Shown: positions 1-6,043, counted from the first letter of the stretch. The stretch is DNA of 8,857 nucleotides from Beijerinckiaceae bacterium (GCA_027311205.1 DAICZI010000048.1:1-8857), one strand, 5' to 3'. Notes: generated by a model not told the origin, from the letters alone. Program-made: numbers and translations.

Positions 1-136
1 GGTTTCCGGCAATCTGCCGGGCAAGCCCTTTCCCGATGGTGCGCCTGGCCCTTCGCTGTATTGCGCGGTAATCGTCAAGACGGTTGACGCCCAGACCCGC
101 GGCAAGACGGCCATTAACGAACTGTTGCGCGATTGA
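1..136 (+). CDS. dapD: 2,3,4,5-tetrahydropyridine-2,6-dicarboxylate N-succinyltransferase, C-terminal end (partial)
   Basis: This is the last 44 codons of a gene that begins before the window; the frame starts at base 2 and ends with TGA at 134-136. The peptide contains [17 protein letters not shown] and [13 protein letters not shown], which match the conserved C-terminus of DapD (family knowledge: in E. coli the end reads much like [22 protein letters not shown]). DapD transfers succinyl from succinyl-CoA to tetrahydrodipicolinate in the cytoplasmic lysine/diaminopimelate pathway. Two genes downstream lies dapE, which removes the same succinyl group later in the pathway, so the identification is supported by context. 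The next gene starts within about 5 bases of the stop, so they are probably cotranscribed. Only the C-terminal part of the left-handed beta-helix domain can be seen here. Confidence 0.9.
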   Translation, partial: VSGNLPGKPFPDGAPGPSLYCAVIVKTVDAQTRGKTAINELLRD

Positions 137-141
137 GCACG

Positions 142-540
142 ATGTTTCAGGGCAAGTCCTTCCATTTTCTCTATCGCGAGGATCAAGGCGAGGTCTCGAA
201 ATCCTTGTGGTGGGCCGGGACGTGGCCGCTGGCCGCCGTGCTGCTGGTGCTGAGCCTGATTTGGCTGGCGATTGCCCCGGATCCGTTGCATGCCTCGAAA
301 AGCTCGTTCCTGAGCTTGCAAATGCAATCGATTTTGCAGCTTTTGACCTACGGCTACCTGCTGATTTATGGCATCATCGCGATACTGATCGCCATCAGCC
401 ATACTTTTTTGAACATCAAGCGGTTGCGGGCGCTGCATCAGCCAACGGGGCTGGGCGGCATGTTGCCTTTCACCGTTTTGGTGGTCGCCGCAGTCAATTG
501 GTTGCAACCGCGTGTCGGTGGCGAGATGCCGATCTGGTAA
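142..540 (+). CDS. DUF805-like membrane protein, truncated by an in-frame stop
   Basis: A 132-residue hydrophobic protein encoded between dapD and dapE. I chose ATG at 142; a TTG at 133 overlapping the dapD stop is also possible, and neither has a strong Shine-Dalgarno. The sequence shows hydrophobic segments around residues 24-46 (WWAGTWPLAAVLLVLSLIWL) and 67-90, then a basic stretch, NIKRLRALHQPTGLGGMLP, that resembles the R-R-LHD-G-SG-W motif of DUF805 membrane proteins. Another hydrophobic segment follows, ending WLQPRVGGEMPIW at a TAA (538-540). The same frame then continues without a stop to 624 and encodes what looks like the missing last membrane helix. The protein is therefore either C-terminally truncated, a recent pseudogene, or the TAA is a sequence error. 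A small membrane protein between dapD and dapE is, to my knowledge, a common arrangement in Rhizobiales; its function is unknown. The DUF805 assignment is moderate. Confidence 0.6.
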   Translation: MFQGKSFHFLYREDQGEVSKSLWWAGTWPLAAVLLVLSLIWLAIAPDPLHASKSSFLSLQMQSILQLLTYGYLLIYGIIAILIAISHTFLNIKRLRALHQPTGLGGMLPFTVLVVAAVNWLQPRVGGEMPIW

Positions 541-624
541 ATTTGGGCCGCTGACGCGGTTCTGGTGGGCGTGTTCGTTTTCATGATCTACGACCTCGGC
601 TTCAAAGCCGATCCGGCGGCCTGA
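541..624 (+). pseudogene. Severed C-terminal tail of the DUF805-like membrane protein
   Basis: Immediately after the TAA at 538-540, the same reading frame stays open for 27 codons to a TGA at 622-624, three bases before the dapE start. It encodes IWAADAVLVGVFVFMIYDLG followed by FKADPAA, a hydrophobic helix with a short charged end, as expected for the last membrane segment of this family. The tail keeps its coding character and ends at the position where an operonic gene upstream of dapE should end. That argues the stop codon is recent or a sequencing/assembly error rather than the native terminus. Nothing suggests it is translated on its own. Confidence 0.55.
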
Positions 625-627
625 ACC

Positions 628-1776
628 GTGAGCCTCGCGGCCTCCATCCTGCGCGATCTCATCGCCTGCCCCTCGGTGACACCACTCGATAACGGGGCGC
701 TGGGCGTGGTCGAACGGCACCTGCAAAGTCTGGGCTTTACCACGCACCGCGTCAGTTTCAGCGCACCGGGCACGCCCGACATTGACAATCTCTACGCAAG
801 ACTGGGGACTGAAGCGCCCAACCTGTTGTTCGCCGGGCACACGGACGTGGTGCCGGCCGGGGTCCTTGAAGCCTGGACACATGCACCCTTTGGCGGCGTT
901 GAAGCCGATGGTTTCATCTGGGGGCGCGGCGCGGTGGACATGAAGGGTGGCATTGCCGCCGCTGTGGCCGCCGTGGCGCAATTTTTGGCCCAGCATGGTG
1001 CGCCACGGGGTTCGATCAGTTTCCTGATTACCGGCGATGAGGAAGGCCCGGCCGTCAATGGCACGGTCAAGCTGCTGGAATGGGCGCTGGCGCGCGGCGA
1101 GCAGTTTGACCAGTGCATTCTGGGCGAACCGACCAACCCCAAAGCCATGGGCGACATGATCAAGATCGGGAGGCGAGGATCGCTGACGGGCGAGCTTGTC
1201 GCTGAAGGGCGGCAGGGCCACGTCGCCTATCCGCACATGGCCGATAATCCGATTCCGCATCTGCTGCGCGCCATGACGGCGCTGCTGGCGACACCACTTG
1301 ATCGTGGGTCAGAGGCTTTCGATGCCTCGAACCTCGAATTCACCACGGTTGATGTCGGCAATCCGGCGCATAACGTCATTCCGGCGCGGGCGCAGGCGCG
1401 CTTCAACATCCGCTTCAATGACTTCTGGACCCACGCAACTCTGGCCGATGAAATCCGCCGCCGGGTTGCAGCTGCAGACGACACGTGCAGACTGACCTTC
1501 CATGACAGCAACGCATCGGCCTTCCTCACCAGGCCCGGCCCCTTCACGACGCTGTTTGCAAAGGCCGTTGCCGCCGAGACGGGCCGCGTGCCAAAGCTCT
1601 CGACGAGCGGCGGCACGTCTGACGCGCGCTTTATCATCAAGTCCTGCCCGGTGGTGGAGTTCGGCCTCGTCGGCGATACCATGCACGCCGTAGATGAGCG
1701 TGTGCCGTTGCACGATTTGAAGACGCTGACAGCAATTTACCAGCGCGTCATGACGCAGTATTTCGGCGTTGCCTGA
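628..1776 (+). CDS. dapE: Succinyl-diaminopimelate desuccinylase
   Basis: DapE is a cytoplasmic dizinc hydrolase that converts N-succinyl-LL-diaminopimelate to LL-diaminopimelate and succinate in lysine and peptidoglycan synthesis. The 382-residue length is typical. All metal and catalytic residues of the M20 family are visible: H71 and D73 in GHTDVVP, bridging D104 in [11 protein letters not shown], general base E138 and metal ligand E139 in GDEEGPA, E167 in GEPT, and H353 in TMHAVDE. They sit about 4 residues beyond the Haemophilus positions. The [10 protein letters not shown] signature is at 325-334, and the lid/dimerisation domain lies roughly at 180-290. The start is GTG at 628, three bases after the TGA that closes the upstream frame, with a GGCGG stretch about 8 bases before it. 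dapD lies two genes upstream. After the stop, a small dyad (TGTTG-aag-CAACA, 1781-1793) without a T-run is the only terminator-like element before convergent rlmJ. Confidence 0.96.
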   Translation: MSLAASILRDLIACPSVTPLDNGALGVVERHLQSLGFTTHRVSFSAPGTPDIDNLYARLGTEAPNLLFAGHTDVVPAGVLEAWTHAPFGGVEADGFIWGRGAVDMKGGIAAAVAAVAQFLAQHGAPRGSISFLITGDEEGPAVNGTVKLLEWALARGEQFDQCILGEPTNPKAMGDMIKIGRRGSLTGELVAEGRQGHVAYPHMADNPIPHLLRAMTALLATPLDRGSEAFDASNLEFTTVDVGNPAHNVIPARAQARFNIRFNDFWTHATLADEIRRRVAAADDTCRLTFHDSNASAFLTRPGPFTTLFAKAVAAETGRVPKLSTSGGTSDARFIIKSCPVVEFGLVGDTMHAVDERVPLHDLKTLTAIYQRVMTQYFGVA

Positions 1777-1812
1777 CGCCTGTTGAAGCAACACCTGTGC
1801 GTTGGTGATGCC

Positions 1813-2652
1813 CTAATCCGCCCGCACCACATCGACGTGCCAGCGCGGGTTGTCGCTTTGGCGCATGGTTTGCGCCAGCCATGGCAGCAGGCGGCGGGCT
1901 TCTTCGGCGAGCACGAAGGGCGGGTTGATGATGATCATGCCGCAGGCCGACAGCGCCCCCGGCACCGGGCTGGCAATATCGAGTTCAAGGCGCAGCACAT
2001 TGGCGAGGCGCAAAGCCGCCAGATGTGCCACGAGACGCTCGGGTTCCTGATCCTTCACCGGATACCAAATGGCATAGGTGCCCAGCGGCCAGCGGCGCAA
2101 CGCTTCGTCCAGCGCCGTGCGCAGGTCGGCAAATTCGGTTGATTCTTCAAAGGGCGGGTCGATCAGCACCAGCCCGCGCCGCTCGGGCGGCGGCAGCAGC
2201 GCCTTCAGCGTCGCATAGCCATCGGCCTCGAACAGCTTCAGCCGCCGGTCACGCCCGCAGGCGACCCGCAAAGCCACGGCTGCGCCATGGTGCTTTTCAA
2301 CGAGGCAAAGCCGGTCATGGGCACGCAGCATGCTTTGGGCGATCAGCGGCGAGCCGGGATAGGCTGTCGGCACCGCCAGATCGGCCTTGACGCCCGCCAG
2401 GCGCGCCCATTCTGCCACCAACGCGGCGACGGCGGTCGGAAACGGTGGCTTCAGCCGTCCGACGCCTGCCAGTGCCTCGCGGGTGGCCTTGGCCGCCTCG
2501 CCAGTGAGATCATACTGCCCGGCACCCGCGTGGGTGTCGATGAACACCGCAGCCCCTTCCTTGCGCATCAGATAGGCCAGAATGCGCGTCAGGATGATGT
2601 GCTTGAAGACATCCGCGAAATTGCCTGCGTGAAACTCGTGACGGTAATTCAT
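1813..2652 (-). CDS. rlmJ: 23S rRNA (adenine(2030)-N(6))-methyltransferase RlmJ
   Basis: RlmJ uses S-adenosylmethionine to methylate A2030 (E. coli numbering) of naked 23S rRNA. The 279-residue length matches the E. coli enzyme (about 280). The N-terminus MNYRHEFHAGNFADVFKH is the diagnostic RlmJ start. The SAM-binding loop DTHAGAGQYDL is at residues 39-49, AYPGSP at 97-102, and the catalytic motif IDPPFEE at 164-170, with D165 as the expected key residue. A second conserved motif, SACGMIIINPPF, is at 235-246. The ATG at 2652 has only a weak purine-rich ribosome site (GAAAAG). The gene starts 22 bases after the RNase T2 stop, so it is the last gene of a minus-strand run and is convergent with dapE. 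The stop is TAG. No truncation is seen. Confidence 0.95.
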   Translation of the reverse strand: MNYRHEFHAGNFADVFKHIILTRILAYLMRKEGAAVFIDTHAGAGQYDLTGEAAKATREALAGVGRLKPPFPTAVAALVAEWARLAGVKADLAVPTAYPGSPLIAQSMLRAHDRLCLVEKHHGAAVALRVACGRDRRLKLFEADGYATLKALLPPPERRGLVLIDPPFEESTEFADLRTALDEALRRWPLGTYAIWYPVKDQEPERLVAHLAALRLANVLRLELDIASPVPGALSACGMIIINPPFVLAEEARRLLPWLAQTMRQSDNPRWHVDVVRAD

Positions 2653-2674
2653 GAGACGGCTTTTCGGTGCGCCA

Positions 2675-3439
2675 TCAGCGCTCTGCCGGAATCTGGATCG
2701 AGGATGCGTGGCACGAGCGCTGCATCACCTGATTGCAGGCGCGATAGGCGCGCAGGTCCTTGGTCAGGCACAGGCGCACTTCCTGCAATTCGCCCTTCCG
2801 GCACGCGACCGCCATCATGCCAGGCCTGATGCCCGGATTGGCCTTCGAAAAAGCCTGCATGATGGCGATGGGAGCCATGGTTTGACTCGAAGTCGGTGCC
2901 TTGAAGGCATCAGGGATGGTGACAGCGTGAAACGCCCGTGCCGCTGCCGCAAAATAAGCCGAGGGGCTGAGCCCGGTGCAGGTGCCGTGCTTGCGCCATT
3001 CGTAACGGGCGAGGCCAACCGCCGGATAGACCCCGATGGTTTCCTCCAAAGCGGTTTTCGAAACCGAGCGCGACCCACCGCAGTTCGAGGGATAACCGTG
3101 CTCATTCTGCGGCCATAGGCCATGCAGGACAAAACCCAGTTTCGCCCCGACCGCGCATTGCTTGCGGCCTTTGCCCGAAGGGTTGGAATCGCAAAATCCC
3201 GGCGACCATGACAGCGCCATCAGGTAAAAATCAAACTTGCCCGGTGCGACCTCTGTGGGCCGCACGGCGGGCATTGCCATTTGCGCGGGGATCGGCTGGC
3301 CCGCCGCCGCAGGGACAGCCGGAGCCGTAGCCGGCGCGCGATGCAGGAATTTCAGCAAGCCGGCAGAAGCTGGCACCGGAGCCAAACCCACCACCAATGC
3401 CGTCAGCACCCCTGCAAAAATGATTCTGATCGGCTTCAT
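2675..3439 (-). CDS. Secreted ribonuclease T2 family protein
   Basis: RNase T2 enzymes are secreted or periplasmic endoribonucleases that cleave RNA through a 2',3'-cyclic phosphate. Both conserved active-site segments are present: FVLHGLWPQ (catalytic H106) and YEWRKHGTC (E147, K150, H151). I place the start at the ATG at 3439, giving 254 residues, because a GGGGGA Shine-Dalgarno lies just upstream and a classic signal peptide follows (MKPIRI, hydrophobic core, APVPASA, probable cleavage near residue 26). The in-frame ATG at 3487 would add 16 charged residues in front and overlap the upstream gene. A low-complexity Ala/Pro linker at about 34-66 separates the signal peptide from the catalytic domain. 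Cysteines at 83, 95, 120, 154, 213, 224, 235 and 243 suggest several disulfides. The gene lies 26 bases after the secreted four-Cys protein gene and 22 bases before rlmJ. Confidence 0.92.
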   Translation of the reverse strand: MKPIRIIFAGVLTALVVGLAPVPASAGLLKFLHRAPATAPAVPAAAGQPIPAQMAMPAVRPTEVAPGKFDFYLMALSWSPGFCDSNPSGKGRKQCAVGAKLGFVLHGLWPQNEHGYPSNCGGSRSVSKTALEETIGVYPAVGLARYEWRKHGTCTGLSPSAYFAAAARAFHAVTIPDAFKAPTSSQTMAPIAIMQAFSKANPGIRPGMMAVACRKGELQEVRLCLTKDLRAYRACNQVMQRSCHASSIQIPAER

Positions 3440-3465
3440 GTCATCGTCCCCCAGGTCCCGGTCGT

Positions 3466-3930
3466 TCAGTGGCGTGCGGCGTGACACGATGGCGCATAGG
3501 CATAATTGCGGTCATAGCCGGTGACGCACCAATTCACCCCCGCGGTGTACCCGAGCCAGCCCAACCCCTCGCCAATGGAATAGACCACGAGATGATGATG
3601 GCGCGGCCGTTCATTGTCGAGATGCGCCCAGGCCGTGCAATAGCGTCGCGGGATATAATCGAGACCATTGGTGCGATACCCCGATTGCCGAACATGGCTG
3701 AAATCAACAATCTGGCGGGAGGAATGCCAATATTCGCTTTCTTTTTCCTGGAAACGGTCGCGGATCGTGGCCAGCACGCCCGCGTCACTGCACGATGGCA
3801 CATCGCCGGTATAGGGCCGGTCACGTTGTTCGGCGGGCAACACCGGTCGCGCCAGAGCTGGCACAATCACGGGCGAGGCCGACGCTGCGCCCAACAAGGC
3901 CATAACCAGCAGTCCTGTTCGCATTGCCAT
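3466..3930 (-). CDS. Uncharacterised secreted protein with four cysteines
   Basis: A 154-residue protein I cannot assign to a named family, although the sequence feels like a conserved Rhizobiales hypothetical. It has a signal peptide (residues 1-28, likely cleavage after VPALA) and then a compact domain. That domain has cysteines at 47, 98, 135 and 149 (two possible disulfides), a charged segment TIRDRFQEKESEYWHSSR (55-72), the stretch YIPRRYCTAWAHLDNERPRH, a His-triplet at 111-113 and an aromatic/Gly-rich GLGWLGYTAGVNWCVTGYDR. No known catalytic motif is evident. The ATG at 3930 is preceded by AGAGG at a good distance. It is the first gene of a run with the secreted RNase T2, 26 bases downstream, so export and co-expression are plausible; a partner or modulator role is only inference. 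The gene diverges from irr across a 147-base gap. Confidence 0.8.
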   Translation of the reverse strand: MAMRTGLLVMALLGAASASPVIVPALARPVLPAEQRDRPYTGDVPSCSDAGVLATIRDRFQEKESEYWHSSRQIVDFSHVRQSGYRTNGLDYIPRRYCTAWAHLDNERPRHHHLVVYSIGEGLGWLGYTAGVNWCVTGYDRNYAYAPSCHAARH

Positions 3931-4017
3931 GGAGACCTCTAATTTTTATGTCCTCGGCAACCATGCCCTGCCGCCGTGCATCATTCAAGCCGATTTTGGC
4001 GCAGCGTTGCGTGATGA

Positions 4018-4046
4018 TTGAACCTGAGCCAAAATTTCGTTAGGCT
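4018..4046 (+). promoter_or_regulatory. Candidate promoter of irr-rimM
   Basis: TTGAAC (4018-4023) and TAGGCT (4041-4046) are separated by 17 bases, a sigma-70-like arrangement. Transcription would begin about 25 bases before the chosen irr start at 4078. The -10 match is weak. I see no clear iron control element (a TTTAGAA-type dyad) in this 147-base divergent gap, so autoregulation through Irr is not evident. Nothing convincing was found for the opposite, minus-strand promoter of the secreted-protein run. Confidence 0.3.
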
Positions 4047-4077
4047 GAACGCCAGGATCAACGCTGGGACATCTCAG

Positions 4078-4566
4078 ATGACGGCAGGCGTGACATTGTT
4101 GAATACGGGATCTGGCCTCGGTGCGCCAAGCGTTGCGGCTGGCAAGGCGCTTCAGGGCTGCCCGGTGCATGAATTGCGGGCAAAGCTGCGCCGCGCCGGC
4201 TTGCGTCCAACGCGCCAGCGCATCGCGCTGGGCTGGCTGCTGTTCGGGCGCGGTGACCGCCATGTCACCGCCGAAACACTTTATGAGGAGGCGGGCAAGG
4301 CACGCGCCAACATCTCGCTGGCGACCGTCTATAACACCCTGCACCAGTTTACCGAGGCGGGCCTGCTGCGCGAAATTGCGCTGGACTGGGCCAAAACGCG
4401 CTTTGACACCAATGTCACCAGTCATCACCATTTCCTGCTTGAGGACACCGGCCTGCTGATGGACATCCCGGTCGCAAAACTTGATTTCAGCCAATTGCCG
4501 AAAGTCCCGGAAGGCATGGAAATCAGCCGCGTGGATGTCGTGGTGCGCCTGCGCCGCAATGTCTGA
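4078..4566 (+). CDS. irr: Iron response regulator Irr (Fur family transcription factor)
   Basis: Irr is the heme-responsive Fur-family regulator of Rhizobiales that controls heme synthesis and iron uptake genes under low iron. The core GLRPTRQRIALGWLLFGRGD (residues 41-60), HVTAETLYEEA (62-72) and SLATVYNTLHQFTEAGLL (80-97) form the winged-helix domain and are close to Bradyrhizobium Irr. The C-terminal dimerisation part has FDTNVTSHHHFLLED, including the His-triplet (116-118) implicated in heme binding. Upstream of the core is GCPVHELR, whose Cys28-Pro29 is a heme regulatory motif like the GCPW of B. japonicum, where it drives heme-dependent turnover. I chose ATG at 4078 (162 residues) with a GGGAC-type ribosome site; the frame also allows a TTG at 4018 (182 residues), which I think is non-coding. 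rimM begins 2 bases after the stop. The fab genes often found beside irr are absent here. Confidence 0.93.
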   Translation: MTAGVTLLNTGSGLGAPSVAAGKALQGCPVHELRAKLRRAGLRPTRQRIALGWLLFGRGDRHVTAETLYEEAGKARANISLATVYNTLHQFTEAGLLREIALDWAKTRFDTNVTSHHHFLLEDTGLLMDIPVAKLDFSQLPKVPEGMEISRVDVVVRLRRNV

Positions 4567-4568
4567 TC

Positions 4569-5057
4569 ATGAAGCGCATCACCGTCGCCGTCATCGGCGC
4601 GCCTGTGGGTGTTCGCGGCAGTCTGCGCGTGATACCGCATACCGCCAGCCCCAGCGGCTTTATCGCCTTCAAGCCGCTCTATCTGGCTGACCGCGTGATG
4701 GTCATCACCAAAGCGCGCCCCGACCGCGATGGCACCTATATTGTTGACTTTGTCGGCATCGACACCAGAGAGAAGGCTGCCGCGCTACGCCATGGCGAAT
4801 TGACGATTGCCCGCGAACAATTGCCGCCGCCGGACGAGGATGAGTTCTATCTTGCTGATCTCATCGGGCTCAGGGTTGTAGGCCCTGAGGGCCAGAGCCT
4901 GGGTGTTGTTGTGGCCGTGATGAACCACGGCGCGGGCGACATCCTCGAAATTCGCCCTGATGGCGGCGGCGAGACCGAGTTCTATCCCTTCACCAGGGCC
5001 TGCGTGCCCGACGTTGACATTGCCGCCGGGCGTTTGACGCTGATTGCGCCCGACTGA
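4569..5057 (+). CDS. rimM: Ribosome maturation factor RimM
   Basis: RimM binds the 30S subunit, through ribosomal protein S19, and assists maturation of the 16S rRNA head. The 162-residue protein has the N-terminal RimM barrel with IGAPVGVRGSLRVIPHT (residues 9-25), GIDTREKAAALRHGELTI (63-80), a linker, EDEFYLADLIGL (90-101) opening the PRC-barrel, and NHGAGDILEI (119-128). It closes with FYPFTRACVPDVDIAAGRL (138-156), a full-length domain order. The ATG lies 2 bases after the irr stop (TGATCATG) without an obvious Shine-Dalgarno, which suggests translational coupling to irr. In most bacteria rimM sits between rpsP and trmD; neither is present here, so this copy is relocated or the usual cluster is broken. 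A terminator-like hairpin follows at 5111-5160. The protein looks intact. Confidence 0.93.
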   Translation: MKRITVAVIGAPVGVRGSLRVIPHTASPSGFIAFKPLYLADRVMVITKARPDRDGTYIVDFVGIDTREKAAALRHGELTIAREQLPPPDEDEFYLADLIGLRVVGPEGQSLGVVVAVMNHGAGDILEIRPDGGGETEFYPFTRACVPDVDIAAGRLTLIAPD

Positions 5058-5110
5058 CGCGCTGCGGAGCTTGGTCCACGGCTCATGAGGTGCCGGTTTG
5101 ACCCGCTCAT

Positions 5111-5160
5111 TGCAACCATGCCATCATCACATTTTATTTCGGGCAAGGTTGCACAATTTT
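5111..5160 (+). terminator. Candidate terminator of irr-rimM
   Basis: TGCAACC (5111-5117) pairs perfectly with GGTTGCA (5147-5153), and inside it GCC (5120-5122) can pair with GGC (5142-5144) across a small internal loop. The stem is followed by CAATTTT. The loop is long (about 20 bases) and the T-run short, so this is a moderate intrinsic terminator candidate. Confidence 0.4.
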
Positions 5161-5163
5161 AAG

Positions 5164-5176
5164 TGCCAAATTGGCA
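5164..5176. promoter_or_regulatory. Perfect 13-base dyad, possible operator or weak terminator
   Basis: TGCCAA-A-TTGGCA is a perfect inverted repeat, followed on the plus strand by T-rich sequence (ATATTTTTGACTTTTTT). As RNA it could fold as a 4-bp stem with a 5-base loop before the T-run, acting as a second weak terminator. As DNA it resembles a protein-binding dyad. I cannot decide between these. Confidence 0.3.
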
Positions 5177-5254
5177 ATATTTTTGACTTTTTTGTAAATA
5201 GTTAATTTTATTGGATATTTTCTTTCATTTTTGAACCAGTCTGCGGCGCTGCGC

Positions 5255-5280
5255 CTTGAGACAACTGCTTTTTCCCATAC
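5255..5280 (+). promoter_or_regulatory. Candidate heat-shock (RpoH-like) promoter for the collagen-like gene
   Basis: CTTGAGA (5255-5261) and CCCATAC (5274-5280) are separated by 12 bases, close to the sigma-32 pattern CTTGAAA...CCCCATNT. It would start transcription near 5287, leaving a leader of about 125 bases. No better sigma-70 promoter was found in the interval. This is a pattern match only. Confidence 0.3.
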
Positions 5281-5412
5281 CAGCCCATGCAAACTTCGCA
5301 TAACGCGGATTGCTACTTTAGTCTAGCTCGACGCGCCAAATGCGCTTATCAATCGCCTAGGCAGTCATCCAGACAAGGCTGCCTTGGACAGGGGGATTGA
5401 TGGAGGTTGATC

Positions 5413-5745
5413 ATGCACAGGACATTCTTGTTCGCCGCCGCCACAGTTGCTGTTCTTTTAGCAACATCGTCGGCTTTCGCCGTTGGCACCTACAGGCACG
5501 ACCCCGTCTATAGTGTGCTGGGTTCACGTACGGTATCGCGCCCGACGTCGCACGTGGTAGCGCAACCGGGCGCACTTGGCCGTTATATTGCGCTTTATGG
5601 TGGCGGGAGCACGCTTGATCCTTGCCAGCATCCCTACAGCCATGCCGACGAAGGCAATTGCAACGGCGGTGGCCCCAGTGGGCCGAGTGGCCCCAGTGGG
5701 CCTAGTGGCCCCAGTGGCTCCGGTGGCTCCGGTGGCAACCGTTGA
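5413..5745 (+). CDS. Small secreted collagen-like (Gly-Pro-Ser repeat) protein
   Basis: A 110-residue protein with no family I recognise. Residues 1-23 form a signal peptide (MHRTFLFAAATVAVLLATSS, then AFA and likely cleavage before VGTY). The middle (24-84) holds two cysteines at 71 and 83 (C-x11-C), which could form a disulfide. The C-terminus (87-110) is eight Gly-X-Y triplets: five GPS, two GSG and GNR, a short collagen-like tail, probably flexible or extended. The start is ATG at 5413 because GGAGG (5402-5406) sits 6 bases upstream; a TTG at 5407 is too close to it. The gene stands alone after rimM, with a possible heat-shock-like promoter and a terminator-like hairpin downstream. A role at the cell surface is inference from the signal peptide. 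The repeat DNA looks prone to slippage, so length may vary between strains. Confidence 0.75.
   Translation: MHRTFLFAAATVAVLLATSSAFAVGTYRHDPVYSVLGSRTVSRPTSHVVAQPGALGRYIALYGGGSTLDPCQHPYSHADEGNCNGGGPSGPSGPSGPSGPSGSGGSGGNR
5671..5736 (+). repeat. Tandem 9-bp repeat (18-bp higher-order) coding Gly-Pro-Ser
   Basis: Seven 9-base units in a row, such as GGCCCCAGT and GGGCCGAGT alternating to give an 18-base higher-order period, followed by two GGCTCCGGT units. Codons within the units vary at third positions while keeping Gly-Pro-Ser, so the array has been maintained at protein level. This is typical substrate for replication slippage. Confidence 0.85.
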
Positions 5746-5778
5746 GCAGACGTTGACTGGTGAGCAGACGTTGACTGG
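5743..5778 (+). repeat. Perfect 18-bp tandem duplication starting at the stop codon
   Basis: TGAGCAGACGTTGACTGG occurs at 5743-5760 and again at 5761-5778 with no mismatch. Each copy begins with TGA, so the collagen-like gene has two in-frame stops 18 bases apart. The unit length equals the higher-order period of the adjacent coding repeat. The perfect identity implies a recent duplication. Confidence 0.9.
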
Positions 5779-5812
5779 GGCACTGTGACTGCACCGTGCC
5801 CGTATTGAAGAT

Positions 5813-5848
5813 GCCGCAACCGGGGGTTTTCCCCTCCGGCTGCGCGGC
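5813..5848 (+). terminator. Candidate terminator of the collagen-like gene
   Basis: GCCGC (5813-5817) pairs with GCGGC (5844-5848), and CCGGGGG pairs with CCCC..CCGG around a TTTT loop (5827-5830), with small internal bulges. The hairpin is GC-rich and strong but is followed only by GCTTTATG, not a long T-run. It lies between this gene and the 3' end of the opposing tRNA gene, and could serve either side. Confidence 0.4.
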
Positions 5849-5935
5849 GCTTTATGCGGCTCTCATGACCAGAGGCGCGCTCCATGCGCAGCGCAGGGCG
5901 AGAGGTGATCGGCAAGAGGCGATCTGAAAGTATCC

Positions 5936-6011
<76 letters not shown>

Positions 6012-6016
6012 ACACA

Positions 6017-6033
6017 CCGGCGAATGACGCCGG
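6017..6033 (-). other. Perfect 6-bp hairpin in the tRNA-Ala leader
   Basis: CCGGCG-aatga-CGCCGG is a perfect inverted repeat lying between the tRNA promoter and the mature 5' end. It could be a leader structure in the precursor, next to the RNase P cleavage site. There is no T-run, so it is not an intrinsic terminator. Confidence 0.5.
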
Positions 6034-6043
6034 GGATGGCCGC

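Larger units (their letters stand above)
5058..5412. other. 355-base intergenic region with AT-rich core
   Basis: There is no convincing gene between rimM and the collagen-like gene. In order the region holds a rimM terminator candidate (5111-5160), a perfect dyad (5164-5176), a run of A/T-rich sequence to about 5230, a heat-shock-like promoter candidate (5255-5280) and a roughly 125-base possible leader. The leader carries small dyads: AGGCAG (5359-5364) with CTGCCT (5379-5384), and the competing CAAGG-ctg-CCTTG (5374-5386). The two leader dyads are mutually exclusive, but no function can be assigned. Confidence 0.5.

Noticed and set aside
1227..1794. Long open frames on the minus strand across dapE (including 1227-1682 and 1309-1794).
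   Set aside because: They are antisense shadows of a well-supported dapE in GC-rich DNA; the translations are Arg/Ala/Ser-rich without motifs or ribosome sites.
3440..3487. RNase T2 starting at the upstream ATG at 3487.
   Set aside because: It would put 16 charged residues before the signal peptide and overlap the upstream gene; the ATG at 3439 has a GGGGGA ribosome site.
4018..4077. Irr starting at TTG 4018 with 20 extra residues.
   Set aside because: The extension has no family similarity, overlaps the promoter candidate, and ATG 4078 has a plausible ribosome site.
5671..5778. CRISPR-like array.
   Set aside because: Units are contiguous 9/18-bp repeats without spacers and mostly lie inside a coding frame.
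5576..5788. Alternate-frame ORF through the collagen-like repeat and the 18-bp duplication, giving VAPVAPVAP- and EQTLTG-type repeats.
   Set aside because: The periodic peptide follows automatically from the DNA repeat; the signal peptide and GGAGG site belong to the other frame.
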